Assembly (NCBI GenBank): GCA_900554405.1
Contig: USHI01000068.1
Location: 1-6,908 of the forward strand
Origin: an uncultured Eubacteriales bacterium
GTDB lineage: Bacteria; Bacillota; Clostridia; Oscillospirales; CAG-382
DNA: 6,908 bases
Direction of reading: 5' to 3'
Part shown: positions 1-5,202 of the stretch, piece after piece
Position numbering within the stretch: position 1 is the first letter of the stretch
Layout of the letters: each line of letters starts with the position of its first letter
Notes under the pieces: model-generated
The model's input: only the letters and a program-made list of their open reading frames with translations
Told to the model about the DNA's origin: nothing
The model's database searches: none
Made by a program: the position numbers and the translations under genes

Positions 1-17
1 AGTCAAGGGGCAATAGA

Positions 18-44
18 AAAGCCATCCCGGAATGGGATGGCTTT
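18..44 (-). terminator. Intrinsic terminator hairpin
   Basis: An 11-bp perfect stem (bases 18-28 with 34-44, core GCCATCCC/GGGATGGC) closes a 5-base loop. Read on the minus strand it is followed by TTTTCTATT, a usable U-tract. On the plus strand only TTT follows before GAAAA. It therefore fits best as the terminator of a minus-strand gene ending near base 62, although weak function for a plus-strand gene left of the window is possible. No glycosyltransferase-like coding sequence continues through it. Confidence 0.75.
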
Positions 45-61
45 GAAAACCTGTGTGAAAA

Positions 62-142
62 TCAATGCCTGTGCGCGCCATGATTGAATATGATGATGAG
101 CGCGAGCAGCAGCAGGTATATGCCGCCTGCGAAACCGCCAAT
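62..142 (-). other. Possible 3' end of a minus-strand small membrane protein gene
   Basis: Read on the minus strand, this stretch encodes a glycine-rich segment (GIGGFAGG), then a strongly hydrophobic run (IYLLLLALIIIF) and a short charged tail ending AHRH before a TGA at 64-62. Eighteen bases further on is a hairpin with a minus-strand U-tract, as expected after a real gene. Glycine-rich motif plus one membrane helix is typical of tiny Firmicutes membrane proteins. No plausible start with a ribosome binding site is visible upstream, where the opposite strand codes for another protein, so at best this is the tail of a truncated gene. It could also be a chance reading of a hydrophobic frame. 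Confidence 0.3.
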
Positions 143-325
143 GCCGGGTTTTTCGAATCCCGCGGGCTTGCCGTATGTGCAAAGAATGCCGCTTCTGCCG
201 CCGCCGCTGCGGCAGATATCCTGCGCGATCCGAAGCTCGGCGCGGAAATGCGCAAAGCACAGCGCGAAACGCTCCCCCCGCACGCGGCGGACAGGATCGC
301 GGCGAAGGCGGTGGGAAAATGGTGA
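65..325 (+). pseudogene. C-terminal remnant of a MGDG-synthase/MurG-like glycosyltransferase
   Basis: From residue 23 (base 131) the frame reads ETANAGFF-ESRG, an alanine-rich helix, ILRDPKLGAEMRKAQR and PHAADRIA. This is the pattern I know from the C-terminal end of processive diacylglycerol glycosyltransferases (nucleotide-sugar binding lobe: PGxExxNxxFxxxxG, then a dLLxdpexLxxM helix and a final AAxxIA helix). Nothing upstream in this frame continues the domain: there is a stop at 56-58, the first 22 residues do not resemble the family, and no ribosome binding site precedes the ATG at 65. More than 250 residues of a normal enzyme are missing. The stop codon (323-325) overlaps the start of the next gene, as in an intact operon, and pairing with a PlsY-like gene fits membrane glycerolipid synthesis. 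The family call rests on motif memory, not a search. Confidence 0.55.
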
Positions 326-954
326 TAAAAGCGGCGGCCGACGTGTTCTGGATTGCCGCGGGCTTTTTCTCCGGCGGCGTGATGTATTGCTCGTTCCTGC
401 CGCGGCTGCTTTGCGGCGTGGATACCGCCGCGGCGAGCGACGATAAAAACCCCGGTGCGGCGAACGTTTTTTCCGGCTGCGGGGTCGCCGTGGGGATGCT
501 CTGCCTCTTTGCGGATATATTCAAGGGATTTCTTCCGGTTTTCCTTGCGGGGAAGGCGATGGACGAAACGGCGCTTGTGTTCGGGCTTGTCGTGGCGATG
601 CCGGTGCTCGGCCATGCCGTCGGGGTGTTCAACCGGTTCCGCGGCGGGAAGTGTATATCCACCAGCTTCGGTGTGCTTTTGGGCGTGCTGCCGTTCACAA
701 GGATAGTTTTCCTGCTTGCGGGGCTGTATATAGTCTTTGCGGCGGTCATCCGTATAAAGCCCAACCGCGTGTGCAGCATCGTGACATATTCGCTGTTCGG
801 GCTGCTTTCCGCGGTGAGGTTTATTTATCTCGGGCGGATTTCGTTCGCTCTTGCCTGTGCGATCATATCCGCAACGGCGATCCTGCGGCATCTTCCGCGC
901 CGTGCCGAATCGGTTGCGGAGGTCGAAAGCGAAAAGGTCAAAGCGAAAAACTGA
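319..954 (+). CDS. PlsY-like glycerol-3-phosphate acyltransferase family membrane protein
   Basis: A 211-residue integral membrane protein with about six hydrophobic segments (roughly 8-28, 55-78, 86-104, 124-146, 151-168, 172-190). PlsY transfers an acyl group from acyl phosphate to glycerol-3-phosphate at the inner membrane face, the first step of phospholipid synthesis. Landmarks in order are a variant of the first loop (DKNPGAAN, 42-49, for the usual SGNxGxTN), the helix LFADIFKG (63-70, usually LxDxxKG), GHAVGVF (98-104), and the second loop GGKCIST (109-115, usually GGKxVAT). The Arg normally four residues after the TN motif is Ser52 or missing, and the C-terminal HRxNIxR motif is reduced to RHLPRR, so catalysis is not certain. 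The ATG at 319 was chosen because it overlaps the upstream stop and removes an arginine-rich non-family extension. A paralogue acting with the neighbouring lipid glycosyltransferase is more likely than the housekeeping plsY. Confidence 0.75.
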   Translation: MVIKAAADVFWIAAGFFSGGVMYCSFLPRLLCGVDTAAASDDKNPGAANVFSGCGVAVGMLCLFADIFKGFLPVFLAGKAMDETALVFGLVVAMPVLGHAVGVFNRFRGGKCISTSFGVLLGVLPFTRIVFLLAGLYIVFAAVIRIKPNRVCSIVTYSLFGLLSAVRFIYLGRISFALACAIISATAILRHLPRRAESVAEVESEKVKAKN

Positions 955-966
955 ATCATACATAAA

Positions 967-998
967 AAGCGCTGCACCGTGCAAACGGTACAGCGCTT
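967..998. terminator. Bidirectional intrinsic terminator between convergent genes
   Basis: Stem AAGCGCTG (967-974) pairs with CAGCGCTT (991-998). After a C/A mismatch, ACCGT (976-980) pairs with ACGGT (985-989) around a GCAA tetraloop. The plus strand continues with TTGTTTTGTTTT and the minus strand with TTTTTATG, so both directions have a U-tract. It lies 12 bases after the stop of the plus-strand PlsY-like gene and 8 bases after the stop of the minus-strand transporter ATPase, so it serves both. Confidence 0.9.
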
Positions 999-1006
999 GT
1001 TTTGTT

Positions 1007-1753
1007 TTAGCGGTTTACGTTCAGAAAGCGGGAAAGAAAATCCTTTGTCTTCGGATCGGACGGGTGTTCGAAAATGTCCGCAGGCGTGCCCTGCTCGCAT
1101 ATCACGCCCCCTGCCATAAATGCGACCTGCGATGAAACATCCCGTGCGAACGCCATTTCGTGCGTGACGACGATCATCGTAAGCCCGTCCGCCGCAAGCG
1201 AACGCATGACCGAAAGCACTTCGCCGACCATCTGCGGGTCGAGCGCGCTTGTCGGTTCGTCGAAAAGCAGCGCTTCCGGCTGCATGGCAAGCGCCCGCGC
1301 AATGGCGACACGCTGCTTCTGCCCGCCCGAAAGCTGCGCCGGACGCGCCTTTATATACGGCGCCATTTCGACCTTTTCAAGGTAGTGCATGGCGATCTCC
1401 TCCGCCTCTTTGCGGCTTTTGCCGAGCACGGCGCGCTGCCCGGAAACGCAGTTTTCCAGTGCCGTCATATTGTTGAAGAGGTTGAAGCTCTGGAACACCA
1501 TGCCGACACGCGCGCGGTAGCGCGAAATATTGAATCCGCGTTCGGTTATATCCTGCCCGCGGAAGAGTATTTTGCCGCTTGTCGGCGTTTCGAGCAGGTT
1601 TATGCAGCGCAGCATGGTGCTTTTGCCCGATCCGGAAGCGCCGATAACGCTCAGAACCTCGCCCTTGTTGACACAGAGATCGACTCCACGGAGTATTTTG
1701 TTGCCGCCGAAGCTCTTTTCCAGCCCGACAAGCTCGATGATTTTTTCAGACAT
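1007..1753 (-). CDS. Polar amino acid ABC importer, ATPase subunit (lysine operon)
   Basis: A 248-residue ATPase of the GlnQ/HisP family, which powers import from the cytoplasmic face of the permease. Visible are Walker A GASGSGKST (38-46), Q-loop Q88, signature LSGGQ (141-145), Walker B LLFDEP (162-167), D-loop SALD (169-172) and H-loop H198 in VTHEMAFAR, all intact and at normal spacing; length is standard. The ATG at 1753 is preceded by GGAGG at 8 bases, lying inside the end of the permease gene, and only 3 bases separate the two genes, so translation is probably coupled. It is the last gene of the riboswitch-controlled operon and ends at the shared terminator. Lysine as substrate is inferred from the riboswitch, not from this protein, since ATPases of this family do not reveal specificity. 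Confidence 0.97.
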   Translation of the reverse strand: MSEKIIELVGLEKSFGGNKILRGVDLCVNKGEVLSVIGASGSGKSTMLRCINLLETPTSGKILFRGQDITERGFNISRYRARVGMVFQSFNLFNNMTALENCVSGQRAVLGKSRKEAEEIAMHYLEKVEMAPYIKARPAQLSGGQKQRVAIARALAMQPEALLFDEPTSALDPQMVGEVLSVMRSLAADGLTMIVVTHEMAFARDVSSQVAFMAGGVICEQGTPADIFEHPSDPKTKDFLSRFLNVNR

Positions 1754-1756
1754 TGC

Positions 1757-2521
1757 TCAGCCCTCCGTTTTTATGTGGATCTCGGCATCCGGGTCTGTCT
1801 GCGAGCCGAACACGGTGTAGCTGTTCCTGCCCTCCAGCCTGCGTTCCAGCAGCCGCAGCAGCCGCGTGACGGTAAACGTGAGCACGAAATATATCGCACA
1901 GACGATGACATATGTCTGGAACTGCTTGAAGTTCTGGCGCTTTATAACATCGGCGAAGTAATAAAGCTCGGTCACGCCGATAACGTTCAGCACGGAGGTA
2001 TCCTTTATGTTTATGACAAACTCGTTGCTTACGGAGGGAAGAATATTGCGTATAACCTGCGGGAGTATCACGCGCACCATTGTCTGGCGATGTGTCATCC
2101 CTATGGAAAGCGCGCCCTCTGTCTGACCGCGGTCGATAGACATTATGCCGCCGCGGACGATCTCCGCCATATATGCGCCGGTGTTAACCGAAACGATGAT
2201 TATACCCGCGGGTATCAGCGGAAGCGTCTGCCCGCCGTTCATAAAGGCGTAGCCCCAGAAGATCACAACGGACTGCACCATCATCGGCGTGCCGCGGAAT
2301 ATTTCGACATATATCGCGATAAGCGCGTTGATTATCCTTTGCAGCACGCGCAGCGCCAGGTGGCGCGATTTCGGCGCGGTGCGGATAACGCCTGCCACAA
2401 GCCCGATCAGAAGCCCGGCAAGCGTGCTTGTGAGCGATATGAGAAGCGTGTTTTTAACGCCGCTCAGAAGCTGCGGATAATACTTGACGGCAATATCTAT
2501 GACTTCGTTGAAGAAATTCAT
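1757..2521 (-). CDS. Polar amino acid ABC importer, permease subunit (lysine operon)
   Basis: A 254-residue inner-membrane permease of the HisM/GlnP family. It has an N-terminal segment beginning MNFFNEVIDI, hydrophobic helices around 24-46, 62-90, 102-120 and 203-222, the family motif EIFRGTPMMVQ (73-83), and the cytoplasmic ATPase-docking EAA-type loop GAYMAEIVRGG to GALSIGM (115-142) followed by LPQVIRNILPSVSNEF (153-168) and KDTSV (173-177). The charged tail after residue 228 is longer than in minimal homologues. The ATG at 2521 lies 8 bases after the binding-protein stop. No clear GGAGG precedes it, only AAAGTG about 10 bases upstream overlapping the previous stop, so initiation probably depends on coupling to the gene before. 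Homo-dimerisation is expected because a single permease gene is present. Confidence 0.96.
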   Translation of the reverse strand: MNFFNEVIDIAVKYYPQLLSGVKNTLLISLTSTLAGLLIGLVAGVIRTAPKSRHLALRVLQRIINALIAIYVEIFRGTPMMVQSVVIFWGYAFMNGGQTLPLIPAGIIIVSVNTGAYMAEIVRGGIMSIDRGQTEGALSIGMTHRQTMVRVILPQVIRNILPSVSNEFVINIKDTSVLNVIGVTELYYFADVIKRQNFKQFQTYVIVCAIYFVLTFTVTRLLRLLERRLEGRNSYTVFGSQTDPDAEIHIKTEG

Positions 2522-2529
2522 TGCTTATA

Positions 2530-3435
2530 TCACTTTCTGATTATCACGACAAGGTTGGAGGTGTAGTAGGTTTGGGTGAAGTCGATCTCCTTTGCGCGCT
2601 CTTCCGTCGGGCTCATGCCGGCGACAATCCCGTCGATAACGCCGGACTGAACGGCGGGTATGAGCGAATCCCACTTGAGAGAGTAGATTTCGAGCTTCAT
2701 GCCCAGCTTGTTTGCGACATATTTTGCGATCTGGACATCGTAGCCGTTGGCATAAAGCCCGTCGCTGCCTTCGCCGCTTATGGGCACACAGCCGTAGCTT
2801 TTGCCGCCGATATCCGTCCAGTTATAGGGCTCGTAAGCACATTCCATGCCGATCTTCAGCACGCCGGAGGTCTCTTCCGGTTCCGGGCAGGAAACGGCAA
2901 AGCTGTCCACGCTGCTGCCGGAGGCAAGCAGGGTTATCTGGTGCATGAGCTCCGCCTTCTGCTGTGCGGTGATCCCGGAAAGCACGGAATTTATCTTTTC
3001 TTTGAGCTCGTCCGAACCCTTTTTGAGCCCGATGGCAATGCCCACGTCGGCATCGGTTGCGCTGAATCCGGTTTCGTTATTGATAAATTTGATGTAATCG
3101 AGCGTATCGTCGCCCAGGCAGACCGAAAGTGCGGTCGGCTCCTCGGCGATATAGCCGTCGATGGCGCCGCTTTTAAGCGCGGTGAGCAGGTCGGAAAATT
3201 CCGGGTAGGTGGAGGATTGCACCTCCGGTATCTGCGAAAGGGCATCAGCATGGAAGGTGCCGCTCTGCGCCGCGATCCTTTTGCCGCGCAGGTCGGAAAC
3301 GGTCTTAACGTCCTTCATGGCAATGCCGGTGTCGCCCGAAGCGGAGCTTTCGTCGCCTCCGCTGCAGGCGGCGAATGCGAGCAGGCAGAATGCGGCAAGA
3401 ATAATTGCGATAAATCTTTTTGCTGTTGCGTACAT
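2530..3435 (-). CDS. Circularly permuted SBP_bac_3 substrate-binding lipoprotein, probable lysine binder
   Basis: A 301-residue exported lipoprotein: basic start, hydrophobic core, and Cys24 in FAAC, a slightly weak lipobox (Phe at -3). The order of the binding fold is swapped. Residues about 41-180 match what is normally the second half of an SBP_bac_3 protein: VSDLRGKRIAAQSGT (46-60), the helix LLTALKSGAIDGYIAEEP (83-100), then DADVGIAIGLKKGSDELKEKIN (128-149) and the closing helix to about 170. After a short linker, residues 192-301 match the first half: VLKIGMECAYEPYNW (192-206), GYDVQIAKYVANKLGM (231-246), WDSLIPAVQSGVIDGIVAGM (255-274), the carboxylate-binding TEER (277-280), and YYTSNLVVIIRK, which ends exactly where the polypeptide normally crosses the hinge. 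Total length is normal for one complete fold. AAAGGAGA lies 8 bases before the ATG. It is the first gene after a lysine riboswitch and precedes its permease by 8 bases. One unbroken frame argues against a frameshift artefact. Confidence 0.9.
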   Translation of the reverse strand: MYATAKRFIAIILAAFCLLAFAACSGGDESSASGDTGIAMKDVKTVSDLRGKRIAAQSGTFHADALSQIPEVQSSTYPEFSDLLTALKSGAIDGYIAEEPTALSVCLGDDTLDYIKFINNETGFSATDADVGIAIGLKKGSDELKEKINSVLSGITAQQKAELMHQITLLASGSSVDSFAVSCPEPEETSGVLKIGMECAYEPYNWTDIGGKSYGCVPISGEGSDGLYANGYDVQIAKYVANKLGMKLEIYSLKWDSLIPAVQSGVIDGIVAGMSPTEERAKEIDFTQTYYTSNLVVIIRK

Positions 3436-3459
3436 TTTCGGTTCTCCTTTTACCGTAAT

Positions 3460-3496
3460 AAAAAATTAAAGCCCGCGGTGAACCACCACGGGCTTT
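3460..3496 (-). terminator. Riboswitch expression-platform terminator
   Basis: On the minus strand AAAGCCCG pairs with CGGGCTTT (3489-3496 with 3468-3475), continued after one mismatch by CACC/GGTG around a 3-base loop. Two As and then six Ts (3465-3460) follow. It lies 40 bases after the lysine aptamer and 10 bases before the ribosome binding site of the binding-protein gene, the usual place for a transcription attenuator. Lysine binding is expected to favour this hairpin and stop transcription. I did not establish the competing antiterminator pairing by eye. Confidence 0.9.
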
Positions 3497-3536
3497 TGCA
3501 AACGAAAAACAAAGCTTAACGCCGCATTTTGCCGAT

Positions 3537-3702
3537 GATAGCTCTCCACATAAACGTGACAGTTCCGCACCTGTTCGGCAACGGCCCCAGCAGACCCGCG
3601 GCGGCAACCGCACGGAATGCTTCGGCAAATCGGCCTTTCGCCGCGCGCCGAATTGCCGTCGTTACGCGTGGCTAATCATCCTTTTTGCAACCTCTAGCAG
3701 TC
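3537..3702 (-). ncRNA. Lysine riboswitch aptamer (L-box)
   Basis: The leader of the transporter operon carries the conserved landmarks of the lysine riboswitch in the right order on the minus strand: AGAGGTTGC (3695-3687), GATGATTAGCC, GGCGAAAGGCCGA followed by GCCGAAGC (the CCGAAG core, near 3619-3627), GCTGGGG, CTGTCA (3562-3557), a short CAC/GTG hairpin and finally GGAGAGCTATC (3547-3537), the 3' strand of the closing stem. The closing stem pairs imperfectly with GACTGCTAG at the 5' end. The aptamer starts within about 3 bases of the predicted transcription start. It should sense free lysine in the cytoplasm and switch off the downstream importer through the terminator at 3460-3496. The identification comes from recalled Bacillus lysC and Thermotoga sequences and was not scored with a covariance model. 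Confidence 0.95.
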
Positions 3703-3710
3703 TTTATTGC

Positions 3711-3739
3711 ATTATACACCCGATATTATCGCTTGTCAA
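3711..3739 (-). promoter_or_regulatory. Consensus sigma70/SigA promoter of the lysine importer operon
   Basis: TTGACA (3739-3734) and TATAAT (3716-3711) are both perfect matches, separated by exactly 17 bases. Transcription would begin at an A near 3705-3703, immediately before the lysine aptamer. A promoter this strong suits control by attenuation downstream rather than by an activator. It sits inside the extended reading frame of the cupin gene. Confidence 0.93.
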
Positions 3740-3762
3740 TAGGTTTTTTGCCGCATTATTGC

Positions 3763-3779
3763 AAAAATACCGGCGGTAT
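3763..3779 (-). terminator. Weak hairpin with short U-tract near the end of the second operon
   Basis: On the minus strand ATACC and GGTAT form a 5-bp stem around a GCC loop, followed by TTTTGC. It lies just after the point where the conserved part of the cupin ends (VVF). The stem is short and AT-containing, so at best it terminates inefficiently. It is the only candidate terminator between the cupin and the lysine promoter. Confidence 0.3.
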
Positions 3780-4120
3780 AATTCCTTAAATTTGTAAAAA
3801 ACCACCATAAGCAGCATTTTGAACCACTCCTCGCCGGCAACGGCGTGCGGGTGGTGTGCGGGCATAACAAAGGATTTGCCCTTGTGCAGGTAGCTGTCCA
3901 CCCCGTCCGCGGGGATCTTTCCGACCCCGTCCGGGCACGTCACAAAGGCGGCTTCGCCTGCGGCGTGGGTGCTTATCCCCTCGCTCTTGTCAAAGAAAAA
4001 AAAGCGTTATGCCGACATGGCTGTTCTGTGCCGGCGTCTTGCTCACGATCTGCCCGTCCTGATAACAGATCTGATCTTTGAGCAGGAGCACTTCGCCTTT
4101 TGGCTGTTTTTCGATACCGT

Positions 4121-4417
4121 TCATTTTTCCTGCTCCGAAAGCTTTGTTTCGGAAATGAATTTTTTATAGCCCTTTCCGTAACGAAGCGCCGTGGAAACGC
4201 GTGCAAGCGTCGCGCTGGCGATCCCGGTGGATTCTATAATGCCGGTGTAGGTCTCTCCCTTTGCAAGAAGCTCCGCCGCACGCAGCCGCTGCGCCATGTT
4301 TTCGATCTCCTTGTGTGTGCACAGATCGGCAAGCAGGTCGCGGCAGTCCTCCTCGGTTTCGAGCCGCAGAAACGCGTTATAAAGCGTGTGCAGGGCATCG
4401 TCGGATATGTTCTGCAA
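4121..4417 (-). CDS. yerC: YerC/YecD-family TrpR-related regulator
   Basis: A 98-residue DNA-binding protein homologous to the Trp repressor fold. It has the family landmarks in order: LETEEDCRDLLADLCTHKEI (19-38), AQRLRAAELLAKGETY (42-57), and the helix-turn-helix IIESTGIASATLARVSTALRYG (60-81). The start is TTG at 4417: AGGGAG lies 8 bases upstream within the end of the ATPase gene, and the family N-terminus begins there. Only 5 bases separate it from the ATPase stop, and its own stop overlaps the cupin start by 4 bases, so it belongs to the second transporter operon. The position suggests a regulator made with the transporter, possibly acting on the inverted repeat in that operon's promoter, but this is inference. 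The rare start codon may keep its level low. The ligand, if any, is unknown. Confidence 0.93.
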   Translation of the reverse strand: MQNISDDALHTLYNAFLRLETEEDCRDLLADLCTHKEIENMAQRLRAAELLAKGETYTGIIESTGIASATLARVSTALRYGKGYKKFISETKLSEQEK

Positions 4418-4422
4418 ATAAT

Positions 4423-5190
4423 TCAGCTCCCTTGCGATTCGTTTCTCATAGCGTTGATAAAAGCGCGGGTGTGTTCGCTTTCCGGCGCGCCGAAAAGCTG
4501 TTCGGATGTACCCAGCTCCTCTGTTTTGCCCTCCGCAACAAACATGACACGGTCCGCTACCCGGCGCGCGAATTCCATTTCGTGCGTGACAATGATCATC
4601 GTGGTGCCGGAATCGCGCAGCTTGCGGATAACGGAGAGCACCTCCCCCGTGAGCTCCGGGTCGAGTGCGCTTGTCGGTTCGTCAAAGCAGAGTATTTCCG
4701 GTTCCAGCGCCAGTGCGCGAGCGATGGCGACCCGCTGCTGCTGCCCGCCGGAAAGGCTTTTCGGGTATTCGTCCGCCTTGTCCGCAAGCCCCACCCGCGC
4801 GATCAGCTCACGCGCGCGGGCATTTATTTCCTCCGCCGTGCCCATCCCGTGGAGTGTCGGTGCGAGAGTTACGTTGCCCAAGACGGTGTATTGCGGAAAA
4901 AGGTTGAAGTTCTGGAACACCAGCCCGAAGCGTTTACGATTGCGCCGCAGCGCCTGTTCGGAGGCGGTCACGGCCTGTTCGGAATCGAAAATGACCTCCG
5001 AATCGAGCGTTATACGCCCCTGCGTGGGTATCTCCAACAGGTTCAGACAGCGCAGAAGCGTTGTTTTACCGCCGCCGGAGGAACCGATTATACAAAGCAC
5101 CTCGCCCTTTTCGAGCGTGAACCCGATCCCGCGCAGCACCTCCGTGCCGCCGTAGCTTTTGCGCAGGTTTTCGACCTTCAGCATACTCAT
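4423..5190 (-). CDS. Polar amino acid ABC importer, ATPase subunit (second operon)
   Basis: A 255-residue GlnQ/HisP-family ATPase. Walker A is GSSGGGKTT (36-44), with the Q-loop at Q93 (FQNFNLFPQ), signature LSGGQQQR (146-153), Walker B EILCFDEP (165-172), D-loop SALD (174-177) and H-loop H203 (VTHEMEFARR). All catalytic elements are intact. The insertion between the beta strands at 62-84 (VIFDSEQAVTASEQALRRNR) is longer than in the first operon's ATPase, where the equivalent stretch is about 8 residues shorter. GGGTGAT precedes the ATG at 5190 at short spacing; an alternative ATG two codons in (5184) would be 10 bases from the same site, so the exact start is uncertain. It follows the permease by 12 bases and precedes the regulator by 5. 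Confidence 0.96.
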   Translation of the reverse strand: MSMLKVENLRKSYGGTEVLRGIGFTLEKGEVLCIIGSSGGGKTTLLRCLNLLEIPTQGRITLDSEVIFDSEQAVTASEQALRRNRKRFGLVFQNFNLFPQYTVLGNVTLAPTLHGMGTAEEINARARELIARVGLADKADEYPKSLSGGQQQRVAIARALALEPEILCFDEPTSALDPELTGEVLSVIRKLRDSGTTMIIVTHEMEFARRVADRVMFVAEGKTEELGTSEQLFGAPESEHTRAFINAMRNESQGS

Positions 5191-5202
5191 ATTATCACCC
5201 GC

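Larger units (their letters stand above)
3704..4124 (-). pseudogene. Small cupin-domain protein, frameshifted in a homopolymer
   Basis: The ATG at 4124 overlaps the regulator's stop (ATGA). It opens a frame reading GEVLLLKDQICYQDGQIVSKT and GITLFF, which halts at a TGA (3992-3990) after 44 residues. The frame one base on resumes with FDKSEGISTHAAGEA, PDGVGK, YLHKGKSFVMPAHHPHAV and FKMLLMVVF, the rest of a classical single-domain cupin (metal-binding His positions HAA..., and HHPHAV in the second motif). The break is an 8-base T run on the coding strand (3996-4003); seven Ts would give one continuous protein of about 139 residues. The conserved family part is about 109 residues. The last 30, after VVF, look like read-through into intergenic DNA and include the codons that form the lysine promoter. 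CPDGVGKIPADG is also degenerate compared with the usual V-L-D-G-x-G-x-I-x-x-D-G. Decay, a sequencing error and transcriptional slippage all remain possible. Confidence 0.8.

Noticed and set aside
3..779. Long minus-strand open frame opposite the PlsY-like gene
   Set aside because: It is rich in Pro, Ser, Arg and Ala with no domain sense, and mirrors the codon structure of the plus-strand gene; GC-rich genes commonly leave such antisense frames.
1160..2566. Long plus-strand open frames opposite the two transporter operons (also 2521-3519, 4100-5829 and 5856-6752)
   Set aside because: Each lies antisense to an intact transporter gene with clear motifs, has an Arg/His-rich nonsense composition and lacks a ribosome binding site.
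2530..3435. Explaining the swapped lobes as two gene fragments joined by a frameshift
   Set aside because: One uninterrupted frame with a signal peptide, complete fold content and no duplicated segment runs from start to stop; nothing in the sequence points to an indel.
3468..3496. T-box-like GGTGGTTCACCGCGG in the leader before the binding protein
   Set aside because: It resembles the T-box antiterminator sequence, but it is simply the terminator stem here. The upstream leader matches the lysine riboswitch throughout, and no Stem I specifier loop is seen.
3990..4010. Programmed -1 ribosomal frameshift in the cupin gene
   Set aside because: The frame that restores the protein is reached by losing one T (a +1 shift), and no downstream stimulatory structure or internal Shine-Dalgarno is evident, so the standard -1 slippery-site model does not fit.
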